The position numbers and the translations under genes are program-made. The notes below the pieces were generated by a model, which was not told the DNA's origin, made no database searches, and saw only the letters and a list, made by a program, of their open reading frames with translations. Of a stretch of DNA of 64,000 bases, positions 25,204-37,202 are shown in pieces. Source of the stretch: Ananas comosus (Eukaryota > Streptophyta > Magnoliopsida > Poales > Bromeliaceae). The stretch lies in contig NC_033636.1 in assembly GCF_001540865.1 (NCBI RefSeq), positions 9,446,192-9,510,191 on the forward strand, given 5' to 3'. Positions within the stretch are counted from its first letter, which is position 1. Each line of letters opens with the position of its first letter.

Positions 25204-28200
25204 ATGGCGCCCCCAATCCCCGCTCCCAAAACCCCTTCCCCCTCTCAACCTTCCGGGTAAATCTCCTTCACCTTCTCCTTCCTTTCCCCCCTCCAAAACC
25301 CTAGTCCCCTCCTCTCTGCTCCTCTCCCTCTCACCCCCTTCTCCTTCTCGATCGCAGGAAGAGCGAGGTGACCGATCTCAAGCTCCAGCTCCGGCAACTC
25401 GCGGGGAGCCGCGCCCCGGGCGCCGACGACTCCAAGCGCGACCTCTTCAAGCGCGTGATCTCCTACATGACCGTGGGGATCGACGTCTCCTCCGCGTTCA
25501 GCGAGATGGTGATGTGCTCCGCCACCTCCGACATCGTCCTCAAGAAGATGTGCTACCTCTACGTCGGCAACTACGCCCGCTGCAACCCCGACCTCGCCCT
25601 CCTCACCATCAACTTCCTCCAGAAGGATTGCCGCGACGAGGACCCCATGATCCGCGGACTCGCCCTCCGCAGCCTCTGCTCGCTCCGCGTCCCCAATCTC
25701 GTCGAGTACCTCGTCGCCCCGCTCGGCGCCGGGCTCAAGGACGGGAGCCCCTACGTGCGCATGGTCGCCGCGCTCGGGGTCCTCAAACTCTACCACATCT
25801 CCGCCGCCATGTGCCTCGACTCCGATTTCCCCGCGACGCTCAAGAGCTTGATGCTCTCGGATCCCGACGCCCAGGTAATGCTCGATCTTTGGATAGATCT
25901 TTGAAGGAAGGTAGGGGAATTCCCAGATCTACCTCAGAGAAGTAACGTGCTTCTATAAGTATTATTACATTTTTGACTGTTTTGCATAGGTCGTCGCAAA
26001 TTGCTTACATTCGTTGCAAGAGATATGGAACTTGGAGGCGAGCAAGTCAGAGGAGGCATCGAGGGAGATCGAAGCCCTGTACAGCAAGCCTGTTGTGTTT
26101 TTTCTCCTAAACAAGTGAGATTTGAAATCAAATCTCATTTTCTTCTATTTCATGCTATATATGATTTCTCTGTCAGAGCCTCTGGAGCTCTTTTGAAGTC
26201 TTAAAGTTGCATGTAGTGTCGTACTCTGGATTTGTAAATCAAGTTCACTCATGGGGAAGAAAATTGAAATTCTAAAATAGCTAAGAATTGATTTAACCTC
26301 TTCTAATGGACGGTAAAGGAAAAATTGTTTACTGGGTATTGGATTATGTAAATGAGGATATAGGGCATAAAATTGTTTACACTCATCTTGTAATGTTTGG
26401 CAGGATACCTCTCTGGGACCTAATTTCCGCCGTATATCTTTTCTTTAATTGCATATTATTTTCACTGCTTTTACATCCTGTAATCTTATACAAGTAAAAG
26501 GAATGTAGATCAAATTTTGCTTTGCTTGTCATAATCTTCCGACCGCCGGTCTAGTTGAAAAACCTTCTGTATTGTTATTACGGCCTATTTTTGCTAAGAA
26601 ATGAGTGGCGCCGTATATCTTTTCTTCTGTTGAACTATGGCTATGCAATAACCGTATCTTATGTACTTGCAGGATCAAAGACTTCAGTGAGTGGGCACAG
26701 TGCCTTGTGCTTGATGTAGTATCTAAATATATACCAGGAGATAACAATGAGATCTTTGACATTATGAATTTTCTTGAGGATAGACTTCAACATGCAAATG
26801 GGGCTGTTGTTTTAGCTACAATCAAGGTGTTTCTGCATTTAACAATGTCGATGACTGATGTTCATCAACAGGTGGCTATTAACCTTCTTAAACACCTTTT
26901 ATTGTTGAAATGAACTTTTTGCAAGTTGCATGAGTTGTCTTTTTGCTGTTGCAATTTTTCGTGTCAGGATCTACATTCGGCATCTATATGCTCATAGAAT
27001 CTGGATTGCTGCAGTTGATGTCTTCATTTTACGACTGCACAGAACATAAAAATAATTATTGCTGCATGGCTTTTCAAAAGGACATGCAAATCAATAATCA
27101 GGCTATGCATGTTGACTGGTCACATTTTCTTTGCTTTGCAGCCTTGACGCATTATCTTTTGATTTGAAAACTTGATATTGGATCTTTAAATATGAGACAT
27201 TTTTTTTGCTGTCTTAAAACATCCGAGGAAAATTGAATATCTCAACTCATAAATTATATTCCCTATCATAGGTCTACGAACGCATCAAAGCACCTTTACT
27301 TACTTTGGTTGGTGCTGGAAGTCCTGAACAGTCATATGCAGTACTCTGCCATTTGCATCTTTTGGTCATGCGGGCTCCAATGTTATTTTCCTCCGACTAC
27401 AAACATTTTTATTGCCAGTTCAGCGAACCATCATTTGTGAAGAAACTGAAGCTTGAGATGTTGACTGCTATTGCAAATGAGAGCAACACCTATGAAATTG
27501 GTATAATATATAGCCTTATTTGTTTTGTTTAGATTATATTCATTCATCCAGTTTCTCATGATATGTGAAAAGTTATTCAATAACACTGATCCTAATTTGA
27601 GTTTATGTCAGTGACTGAGTTGTGCGAATACTGATCCTAATTTGAGTTTATGTCAGTGACTGAGTTGTGCGAATATGCTCGAAACATTGACATACCCATT
27701 GCAAGAGAATCTATTCGGGCAGTTGGAAAGATCGCATTGCAACAGTATGATGTAAATGCAATTGTAGACAGGCTGCTTCAGTTTCTTGAGATGGAGAAAG
27801 ATTATGTCACTGCTGAGACTCTGGTACGTGTTTGACAAAACATGAAACTATATATTATTTTCCCTTTACTATGTATTTCTTTCGAAATTTGATGTCCTAA
27901 AACATGTATTATAAGGATGTAACATAATCTTCTGTCAAAAATATTAATAGGTACTTGTGAAGGATCTTCTAAGGAAATATCCACAATGGAGTCATGATTG
28001 CATTGCTGTTGTTGGAAATATAAGTAGCAAAAATGTTCAGGAGCCAAAGGCAAAAGCAGCTCTCATATGGATGTTAGGAGAATATTCTCAAGATATGCTT
28101 GATGCTCCGTACATTTTGGAAAGTCTTATTGAAAACTGGGATGACGAGCATGCTCCTGAGGTACTAATAATTCTCAAATTTTCTAACTGTCTTTTCAACT

Positions 28201-30430
28201 TAATATGCCAAATCTCAATTTAATGGCTTCTCACCTGCATTTTATGGGTTTCTTCCTCCAGAGAGGGTTTGTTATCCATGTCTCTGTGGTATCATATTGC
28301 TTTCCTATATTGAACATCTTTTATATATTGAATATCTTTCGTGATTCCAGTGTCACTCTCATGTTAATCATCTTATATTTTCTTTTGCAGGTTCGCCTGC
28401 ATCTTCTTACAGCGGCTATGAAATGCTTCTTTAAGAGGCCACCAGAGACACAAAAGGCCTTGGGAGCTGCTTTAGCTGCTGGCCTAGCTGATACACACCA
28501 GGCATGGGTTGATTTTTCTTCTGCTAGGAAAAATGAAAACTCATCCATTTCGGATACGAATCCCATACATCTTATTAATATGGTCACTTGTTGCAGGATG
28601 TCCATGATCGGGCCTTATTCTACTATAGGCTTGTGCAATATGATGTTACTGTAGCAGAACATGTAGTAAATCCTCCTAAGCAAGCTGTTTCAGTATTTGC
28701 TGACACGCAGAGCAGTGAAATTAAAGACCGGATATTCGATGAGTTTAACACCCTATCTGTTGTCTATCAAAAGGTACTTGAATTTTTTTCAAGTTAAAAG
28801 TAACACAGAAATACTCCATATTTTTCCTATAAGTTGGATCAGCCATCCATTCTAAATGGAAGCTCTTGTACTATCCCAGCCGAAACTTTTTCCTCAAAAA
28901 ACTACAGTCCCTGAAGTTTCACATATTTTGCACTTCCATCCTTGGCTGTTACAAGTATCCTACTCTTTAATATTGACCAAGTTGGAGTATCAGAATAGTA
29001 TAAAGACTATCCATAGTTCTGTAGTTTTACCCATTTCAAATTTTCCCCAACTTTGGATTCCTATTACCTTTCGATATTGAGTTGATTATATTGTTTGAAA
29101 TGATTTTCACATATGCTTTGTCTTCCTAATTTTTGAAACTGCAGCCCTCATACATGTTTACTGACAAAGAGCATCGTGGGCCATTTGAGTTCTCCGAGGA
29201 TCTGGCAAGTTTGTCTGTGGGAGCACAATCTGCCGAGAATGTCATATCTGCACAAAGATACCAAGAGAATGATAATGATCTTCTGCTAAGCACATCAGAG
29301 AAAGAAGAAAACGGCAGCTCAGCACATTATGGTTCAGTGCCTTCCGCGTACAGTGCTCCTCAAGCACTAACAGAGGCTGCACTTATAGACCACGGCTCGT
29401 CAGCGTTCACTTCACAGCCGGCCTTTGCTATTGACGACCTTCTTGGTTTGGGTGTGCCGGATGCTCCTGCTCCTGCCCCAGCACCGCCTACCTTGAATCT
29501 AAACACGAAACCAGCGTTGGATCCTGGGACTTTCCAGAGGAAATGGGGCCAGCTAGGAATAACTTTGTCACAGGTATATTCCTTTCTGGATGTTTTCTTC
29601 TTTTGCTAAGTTCTAGTTCTATATCCTCTTTAAAATATTTTATTTATTCTTCTTAAAGCAGTGTAGATCTTTTTCTATTTGTTCCTAGTTGGCTATGACT
29701 GAAGTTTGCAGTACCTTTTAAATAAAGTAGCTGTCAAGGCTTGCTTTGCAAATTCCTGTAAAATTATATGCCTGAGTTATTTCACTGTCCACTCTGATGT
29801 TCGGCAATTCTAATTCTAGTCTATTAATCTTAAGAGGGCTGCTACAGGTACCTCCCAAGTGTCCCTTGCAATGTTGTTGATGACATTACTGTCATTATTA
29901 CATCCTAAATATTAGTTACTGAATTCCAAATACCATTAGACAATCCTCAGCACCATTTTTATGCCCTATACCCTAAACCCTAACCAATCTATTTGTGTAT
30001 GTCAACACATCAACAACATAGTAGGGTACTCAAGAGTGGGGGACCCAAAGCATTTCTCTAATCTTAAACCTTGACATTCCGCGAAGATTTTGTGGTCTTT
30101 GAAAATCTGACTTGTAGCTGCATCTTATTCCTCTCTCAGGAACTTTCTCTAAGCCCCCAAGGAGTCGTGGGCCTGACAACACCTCAATCGCTTATCCGTC
30201 ACATGCAAGGCCACTCAATCCAATGCATCGCCTCTGGTGGCCAATCTCCAAACTACAAGTTCTTCTTCTTTGCTCAGAAAGAAGGATCGTCAGTTTTCTT
30301 CCTTGTGGAATGTATCATCAACACGTCCTCCGCTAAAGTTCATCTAAAAATCAAGGCGGAGGATGGCAGCGCCGCAGAGCCTTTCTCTGCTTTATTCCAA
30401 TTAGCATTGTTGAAATTTGGATTGCCCTAG
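25204..30430 (+). CDS. AP-4 complex subunit beta (beta-adaptin-like protein A), 11 exons, 835 aa
   Basis: Large beta subunit of the AP-4 adaptor complex, which sorts cargo such as vacuolar sorting receptors at the trans-Golgi network. Exons: 25204-25256, 25358-25874, 25990-26114, 26673-26871, 27272-27500, 27657-27823, 27951-28160, 28391-28501, 28597-28773, 29145-29573, 30140-30430; the frame closes at 836 codons, close to the Arabidopsis orthologue At5g11490 (about 840 aa, from memory). Residues about 25-560 are the adaptin N-terminal helical solenoid (GSRAPGADDSKRDLFKRVIS, MIRGLALRSLCSLRVPNLVE). A Pro/Ala hinge with DDLLGLGVPDAPAPAPAPP lies near 695-715. The C-terminal beta appendage (about 725-835) ends FGLP. 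The start MAPPIPAPKTPSPSQPSG matches the family N-terminus. Two oddities: intron 5 ends in a 45 bp tandem duplication that doubles its acceptor, and intron 8 appears to use a GC donor. Confidence 0.96.
27585..27674 (+). repeat. 45 bp tandem duplication across an intron/exon boundary of AP4B
   Basis: Two identical adjacent 45 bp units (27585-27629 and 27630-27674), each holding the 3' end of intron 5 (TTTATGTCAG) and the first codons of exon 6 (TGACTGAGTTGTGCGAAT). The downstream acceptor (AG at 27655-27656) gives the correct protein. The upstream acceptor (AG at 27610-27611) would give seven codons and then an in-frame TGA. Confidence 0.95.
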
Positions 30431-30782
30431 TTCTTCGGCTTACCATATTCGGTCAGTCCCTTTTTTCGCTCTCAATTGGCTTATCTTGTGGCTGTTTATG
30501 AAGAGAGCTGCGGATTATGCATACTTCTTTTGCGAAGCCCAACACAAAATTTGGATGGTAAACTTGGGATTACAGATTGGTAAGTAGCTGGCAAAATATC
30601 TAGAAATTCTTGATGCTTCCATTTGATTTCTGAGGGGTGGCAAAATGAGTGGTTTTCGTCCCATTACCAAGGCGATCAAGTTTCTCAGGTACCACCAATG
30701 GATTTGTGGGATTAAGTTGTAATTTTCACTCTTGCGAAGCTTTTTTTTTTTTTTTTTTTTTGGTTGCAGAACTTTGTGCAAT

Positions 30783-30852
30783 GCTGTTGCATTTTTTTTT
30801 ATTAAAGTAGAAAATAAGCTGTTGCATTTTTTTTTATTAAAGTAGAAAATAA
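30783..30852. repeat. 35 bp tandem duplication
   Basis: Two adjacent units beginning GCTGTTGCATTTTTTTT and ending AAAGTAGAAAATAA. Confidence 0.9.
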
Positions 30853-31099
30853 AGCTTATTATTCCCCTTCTGTGTATCGCTCTTTGGAGAAGCTTTAATC
30901 ACAGCTTAAACTCGCCAGTTGTGAAGAGGACAATGTGGACAACTTTGGCTACATCATGTGGCGAAACTCTTTACTTGTGCTGTACTTTAAAACTATCACA
31001 AATGAGTGATGCCACTGATATTCCAAAATGCTGCCTTTTATGGGCTGTTGATATAATAATAGATCCGAAAAGCATACATAATGGACGTTCTCGTGGTGG

Positions 31100-31182
31100 C
31101 CACAGGTACACATTCTCTATACCCAGGTGTGCAATAATTCGCCACAGATAAACATTTTCTATAAATTGTGCAGTAATTCGTC
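31100..31182. repeat. Imperfect tandem repeat, about 40 bp unit
   Basis: Two diverged units each running from GCCACAG..AAACATT/ACACATT to a TGTGCAATAATTCG or TGTGCAGTAATTCG end. Confidence 0.75.
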
Positions 31183-31747
31183 GCACACACACTCCGGCAC
31201 TAATTCTTCATTTGAATAGCTGAAGCTTGCAAAATTGATAGCTGATGATCGAATGCTCGCTCATCTCGAAACTTAGTGTCTGGCAAATCAGAAGGTAAGA
31301 GTTCGTGAGTGAAAAAAAAAAAAAAAAAAAAATTTTGCACACCAAAGATAATCTTGGCAAACTGAATAGAATTCTTACAAAAGAAAGACCTTCTGCAGTA
31401 GCAACTAGCAAAAATGATTATGCATATATGTGCAGAATTAAACAGCATGAAATCTATCTATAAATCACACAAGTTACCAACATTGAACTCAAGTGAACTC
31501 GGCGAACAATTTTTATTCATAACATCACAAAACTATGACTGAAACTAGATAACGAACATAAGCTAAGCTCTACACGTTTGCCACTGCACAAACCATCAAA
31601 AACTAAACCAAATCTAACACCAACGAATTAAAATTTCTCATCCAAACTCTACGCATTGTAACCCACAAAACTATCATTCACATTATCATTTTACTACTAA
31701 AAACCCTATTATAAGCGTCGAAGGGGACGATGATGATCTCCGGGGAC

Positions 31748-31945
31748 TTAGACGGGGTTCACGAGCTGGAAGGGGTGGGGTTTGGGCGTGGAGTTCATGC
31801 CGAGGACGATGATGAGGGGGATGAAGCCGTAGTGGGCGACGACCTTCGCCTTCTTCATCGCCCACGTGCTCCACTCCTTCACACACTTTCCCCTCCTCGA
31901 TCGCCCCTTCGATCCCTTCCCCTTCGACGAAACCCTAGACGCCAT
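31748..31945 (-). CDS. Mitochondrial import receptor subunit TOM7, 65 aa
   Basis: Small subunit of the TOM complex in the mitochondrial outer membrane; it modulates assembly and stability of the import channel around TOM40. The protein is single-exon and of normal plant length. A Lys/Arg/Ser-rich cytosolic N-terminus (residues 1-22) precedes the conserved core [19 protein letters not shown], a membrane segment [11 protein letters not shown] (about 41-51) and the plant-type C-terminus [12 protein letters not shown]. These features match plant TOM7-1. Its 3' end faces the AP-4 beta gene. The leader, upstream on the minus strand, carries a GA-type microsatellite. Confidence 0.95.
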   Translation of the reverse strand: MASRVSSKGKGSKGRSRRGKCVKEWSTWAMKKAKVVAHYGFIPLIIVLGMNSTPKPHPFQLVNPV

Positions 31946-31987
31946 GGATGATGGATGTCGAAGCTCCCTTCGCAGCGCGATGTGTAG

Positions 31988-32014
31988 CTCTCTCTCTCTC
32001 TCTCTCTCTCTCTC
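31988..32014. repeat. CT/GA microsatellite in the TOM7 leader region
   Basis: A pure CT run on the plus strand, 43 bp upstream of the TOM7 ATG on the minus strand. GA/CT tracts are common in plant 5' untranslated regions. Confidence 0.9.
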
Positions 32015-32070
32015 CCCTTCTCCCTCTTCACGTAAAACTAAAACTCTAGTTCTCGCGAAGCATCTAAATG

Positions 32071-32112
32071 CTTGGGCTCGGGCTCGGGCTCGGGCTTGGG
32101 CTTGGGCTCGCG
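32071..32112. repeat. GGGCTC hexamer repeat
   Basis: About six tandem units of GGGCTC or GGGCTT upstream of TOM7. Confidence 0.9.
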
Positions 32113-32606
32113 AAGCATCTAAACCTTTTTATTTTTTAAAATTTTTTTGAAACTAAATAATTTTTAGTCAAATAAATTAGTATTCTATCAAATCCACCAA
32201 TGATTTTACCAAATATAATAATTTTAATTGTTATTTAATAAATAAAAATAGAATAGTTAACTGCTAATAGTTAGTCGAATCATTAAATTTGAGAGAATTT
32301 TTAACTAAACTACGCTTTAAATAAAATTTTGGAAGTCAATGAACGAAAGTATATTTGAAGGGCCTATGTCAAAATGGCATTGAGGGGGTTCCATACATTT
32401 GAACTAAATTTCATATTAATCAAACAAATTATGAAATGTATTTGAGTAAATTTGAGATTAATAAGTTTGAGATTATTAATAAATTTGTTTCGAAATTTGC
32501 GTCATCTTTTCCTTTCAATAATATTAATGTAGAGACTTCTTGAGTTATATGGACTGAGTCAATATTAGTGCACCCCAACTCAAACTTTGCATCAATATTA
32601 GTGCAC
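32113..32606. other. AT-rich intergenic DNA
   Basis: No gene was seen. A short repeat pair (AATATTAGTGCAC) sits at 32555-32606, next to the nested SINE insertion. Confidence 0.5.
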
Positions 32607-32669
32607 TGACCGTCCCTAGAGCAAGTAACAAAGGGTTTGGTGGTTGGTATCCGAGACCCAAGTTCGAAT

Positions 32670-32700
<31 letters not shown>

Positions 32701-32920
32701 GAGAGATAGGTAGCATGCTACCCGCTTCGTTTATTTCATTTAGAAATAAACTTAGCTGAAAATGTGAATCAACTAGGATTCGAACTTGGGTCTCGGGTAC
32801 CAATCACCAAGCCCTTTGCCACTTGCTCTAGGGACGGTCGGTTTACATTTCCAGCTAAGTTTACTTCTAAATAAAATAAACGAAGCGGGTAGCGTGCCAC
32901 CTATCTCTCAAAAAAAAAAA
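32607..32920 (+). mobile_element. SINE interrupted by a second, inverted SINE
   Basis: The outer forward SINE occupies 32607-32672 (head TGACCGTCCCTAGAGCAAG, B box AGTTCGAATCC) and 32843-32920 (TTACATTTCCAGCTAAG to the A tail). A perfect 12 bp target-site duplication ATATTAGTGCAC (32595-32606 and 32921-32932) brackets the whole. About ten bases of the outer element are missing at the junction. Confidence 0.88.
32673..32842 (-). mobile_element. SINE nested in the outer SINE
   Basis: Full-length reverse copy: T-run of about 28, AGAGATAGGTAGCATGCTAC, TTTAGAAATAAACTTAGCTG, B-box complement GGATTCGAACTTGGG, and head TTGCTCTAGGGACGGTCGGT. It lies exactly after the B box of the outer SINE. No clean target-site duplication is visible at the inner junctions. 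Confidence 0.88.
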
Positions 32921-32932
32921 ATATTAGTGCAC

Positions 32933-34511
32933 CACAACTCAAATCTTGCATTAATTACATTTCTTATTAGTTTGAATTATTATCAGGAAATGCCAATTAC
33001 TGAAAACTATGACAATTTCTAGCTGTATATATACTTCCTGGCTTATACTGTTTCCTCATGAGCTTATACTGTTTCCTCATGACTAATTATTATTATCAAT
33101 AACCTTAAAAACTCTGATAAATAGTAGATGACCATTTCATACACAAAAGTCAAATCCTTTTTCTTTTTCTTTTATTTTTTTGGGTTGTTGTTTTCATTCT
33201 CTCTTGCACCTCTTTATATGATGGTTTAAGATTGCTTTGTTTGGTTTTCATTTTACACAATTTTTTTTTTGTTTTATTTGAACTGCTAAAGTACTTGAAG
33301 GAATGGTTGCAGAGGACACTGAATGTTGTTGCTAATTTTTCCATAAATTGAATGACATACACTGTTAATCTTGGTGATTTTAGTTTGTTAGTTTCATCAG
33401 AAACTCTTAAACGTAGTATAATACATCACAAAGGTAAATCACACAATGACACCATATAGAATTATATCAAGATCATCTTAGTGATAGCATTTTTTTTCTG
33501 TGCTTTGTGATATCAATATAATTCATGTTTTCTATTTGTGAATGTTGACCATATGGCTTTGTTTGTAAAGAAATTCATTTTATCTTTTCACTGATTTCGA
33601 TGCTTCGCTAACATTTATTGTTATAAATCTTAAATCCAAACTAAACATTCCTCATAATTTTATCATCCGAATGTTCTGACCGAGCTTCTCTATTCTGAAA
33701 TCACTAGACAATTTTGTATGCTTCTACTAAGATTGTCATCAACAGTACATGATTCCTTCACTCACATTTCCTGCCCAATTTTGGCTTAGTTTTTCTACAC
33801 TGGTGGTTTGGAAGGTGTTTTCATTAACTTGGCTAGATTATAGAGAAAACATTCTGCAAAGTAGTTAGAATATCTCGAGCAAATAAATAAAAAGCCGGCT
33901 AGAGGTTTTTGTTTTAAAATTTTCTGTAGCTAGGTTCTTTTTGGAATTTTCTCCAACTACTATTTTCTTTTTTTCGTGGCATTCTTCTTCTCGATAATTT
34001 GATCTCAGAAGCGATGACGATGCAAGGTCGTTTGCTGTTTGACACTTGATTGGCCATTCTGTGAGTTGTGGAGTGGTTTCTTGTCTATCTTCTTGTGCAT
34101 GCTACTCTATTTATTAGTTTATTTTACACAGAGTTATCTCTCTTACGAAATGTTAGTTTGATTTAGATAGTATTTCGACTGCACTTTTTTCTATTAGATC
34201 AAGTTGGCTTTTGGATTGACCGCTCACCCTCCATTTAGTGGTTGTGTGGAGAAATGACTTTATACTGTGTATTTTTTTCTCTTTAATGAATTGCACAGAA
34301 AATTATCCTGTGTTCTAGAGTCTCCGTGTTTTTTTTTTTTTTTTTTTTTTTTTTTTTGGCAAGTAGACACTTCTCATAGATTAGAAAATATTAGAAGAAG
34401 CATTTAAAAGTGATTGACTTATTCAAGGACTACAATTTGTTCCCTTTCAAAGCTATAAAATCAATGGTTGATGTTCTCTTAAGTCCTCTTGCATTTTTTA
34501 AAATCAAATAG
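32933..34511. other. Intergenic DNA
   Basis: No gene was recognised. A 21 bp tandem duplication (GCTTATACTGTTTCCTCATGA) lies near 33042-33081, and a long T-run at about 34329-34358. Confidence 0.5.
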
Positions 34512-34828
34512 GCAAGTACACATGTTCCCTTTCTAAACTTTCCATAAACTCATGTTGTTTATTTGTTATTGATACGCGTGACAAAAATTTAAGACTAATA
34601 TATATAAACCAGTGGGATATAGATAAAAATGTTGTTGTGACATGGTCTTTTTACTTGTCTTATTTAGGTGATATATAGGTTCTATATGAACAACCCTTCT
34701 TTTCATTTATAGGCAATTTTTAAGGTGATGTGTGTAGAAGATGTTGTAAACTGTTAAAAGGAGTTGATCAACTGATCGGAGAAGCTAAAATCAGCCTTCT
34801 ATTTGCAACAGTAATAGACTTCTGAGTT

Positions 34829-34999
34829 ACTGACCGTTCCTAGAGTAGTGGCAAAGAGTTTGGTGGTTGATACCCGAAACCGGAATTCGAATTCTAGTTG
34901 ATTCATATTTCTAGCTAAGTTTATTTCTAAATAAAATAAACGAAACGGGTAGCGTGCTAACTATCTCTCAAAAAAAAAGAAAAAAAGAAAAAAAAAGCG
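34829..34999 (+). mobile_element. SINE with target-site duplication, absent from the duplicate copy
   Basis: Forward copy: CTGACCGTTCCTAGAGTAG, decayed B box AATTCGAATTC, TTTATTTCTAAATAAAATAA, GCTAACTATCTCTC, and an A-rich tail. A 10 bp duplication CTTCTGAGTT lies at 34819-34828 and 35000-35009. The duplicated region near 40735-40750 has only the empty site. Confidence 0.9.
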
Positions 35000-37140
35000 C
35001 TTCTGAGTTTTGCTTCAACTAAAAGTTGTTTTTGGGGAGAATATATTAATGGAGAAATTGTTATCATTTTCTGAAACTCTACTTAAATAGCAACTCTAGC
35101 AAAACACTCTTTCTTTTAACATTGGTTTTAGCTATTCTTTTTATTTTGAGAAAAATTTTAGCTATTGGTTAATTATGTGAATAATAATATCAGGTTACAA
35201 AACCCAGTTCTCTAAATATAGCTAATTTTTTCCATAGTTAATTATGCTTAATTTAATATGCTATTTATGCTTCTCACTATGTTACAGCTACTTCGATTGG
35301 TAAGCATATCTTGGAATTATTTATAAGCTAAAGAATGCTGCTTTTATATTGTGAAGAAAAATCGATCGGATTTGGAGCGGATTTTAAAAAATTCAAATCC
35401 GAATCCGACTACAAATCCAAAATTCGAACCCGGGCCCGAATCCGATCTCGTGCTTGATGAATTTTAAAAATTCATATTAACATCAAATTTATATACATAT
35501 AATGTAAAATAAATTCAGGTTTAGACAGGTTCGGGTTCGGATCGAGTTCAGTCAAAACCCATATCCGACGAATTTTTGTCTTTGATATCCATATTCAAAA
35601 TTATATCCGTTCAGAAAAAAAAATACGCTCTGTTCGAATTCAGATTCAAATAAAATTTTGAATATTCAAACCCACTGACATCCCCATGCATAACTACTTC
35701 TAACAAATGAAATAATAATGAAAAATGATAATGATAAAAATACTAATTAAGAATGAATTGCTGTACAGCTATGAATGAGAACGTTTCGACTTCACAAATT
35801 TAATTATTGAGAGCTCCTATGTCACAACCGCGTGCATACATATTCCACCAATTTGTTCTCATTCTCTAAATAAGACAACATTTTCCAGGTCAACAATTTC
35901 CTACTAGTTATTATCCACAGTAATTCAAAAATCTACTACTTGTTATTTAACCATAAATAACCCAACCCAAAGTTTGGAGACTAAAGTATCACCGTTTTAT
36001 AGTGTGATAATCAAAAATATAATTTAGCCATGCATATATTATATAAAATTTTGGCTAAATTACTGTTTTGGTTCTCAAATTATAGAGCGTATAATACTTT
36101 AGTCCTCAAATTTTATTTTGATGTAATTTCTAGTTTGAATTTTGTAAATTATTGTAGTCAAGTTTTACATTCCAATTTAGTGCACCTAATGTTGACATAT
36201 CACTAATATAATTTCTTAATCATTGTCGCATGATTAATCATAATACAGTTACACTACTTTCATACTGACAACACATCAATATTTAGTTAGGTAAATTAGA
36301 TTGTGAGACTTAATTATAATAATTATAAAGATTTAGATCAGATATTATTATAATTATATTAAAATTTCAGAACCATAGTTTAACCACTAAAAGTGTAATT
36401 TCGTTGAAAACTTCATGACTATGTGTTTGGTAGTAACGAATGGGACCAAGTCACAATATTGAAAGAGTATGGGGGCCACCCATGCATTTTATTATTAGCC
36501 CTTTATACCTGTATCTAAATAAAATACTTAGCAACTAACCTGCACGTAAACGTAGCTGCGTTCAGATGGAGAAGTTAGTGCATGAAAAGCAAAAATATAA
36601 CAATAAATTTTTTTGTTTTACGTTAATATAAGATAAAAAAAAATCATAATCAATTTATACATTAAATTAGTTAAAGTATAAACTAGCGATTTTTGATAAT
36701 TAACAAGTAGGAGATTTTGAACTTCTTTTTAGTTTTCTGGTTGTTTAATGTTTTCATTAATAAAAAAAAATTTGCTTATTCATAATAATCGATCATGAAT
36801 TTGTCTTTTACATTTGAAATTTTTAATTAATCACCAACGTGTAGACCGCGTACGTTTTTGCAGTAATAATAATAATTTCTCGTTTGGATGGGACGCGGTT
36901 GACTTTTGTGAGTTTCTTAAAAAAATATTTAACATGCTAATAAAAATATTCTGTCTAATATTAATTTCTTTCCAAATCCCAGTATTTCTCCGCAATTTCG
37001 TGGTCTTATATTGGACAATTTTGTTTCCATTTTTTTTTTTTTCAATTTCCTTTATTTTTATATATTTTTTTATTAATTCAAACTCAAAGCTCCAAAAGAG
37101 GGAGTAATCCGCGTGGTTGGTTGTTTTGTCACAATACGCC

Positions 37141-37201
37141 ATGTCGTCGTTGTCGCCGTCTCCCCCTCCGCCGAGCTCGGCCCAATCCCCGCCGCCATCA
37201 A
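37141..37201 (+). pseudogene. Truncated PERK exon 1, copy 1
   Basis: Begins ATG and encodes [20 protein letters not shown], the diverged start of the PERK protein at 43088, then stops at the N at 37202. It is a contig end or a true partial duplicate; the sequence after the N is unrelated. Confidence 0.75.
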
Positions 37202-37202
37202 N

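Larger units (their letters stand above)
30431..31747. other. Intergenic, AP4B 3' end facing TOM7 3' end
   Basis: Contains AP4B's 3' untranslated region and small local duplications listed separately. No additional gene was recognised. Confidence 0.5.
34512..37201 (+). repeat. Copy 1 of the PERK upstream region and first codons
   Basis: Collinear with 40432-43224. It starts GCAAGTACACATGTTCCC, includes an MITE-like block (about 35353-35685), then the PERK promoter, and ends inside a PERK exon 1 at the N at 37202. It carries point differences from the other two copies, a SINE that they lack, and lacks about 150 bp present near 41100-41245. Confidence 0.9.

Noticed and set aside
25094..25945. 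283-codon open frame over the start of AP4B
   Set aside because: Arg/Pro-rich shadow of the GC-rich first exons; the correct frame encodes the adaptin domain.
36814..37107. 97-codon open frame repeated at 39943-40236 and 42761-43054
   Set aside because: It lies in the promoter/leader of the PERK gene, is AT-rich with homopolymers, and is repeated only because the whole region is triplicated.
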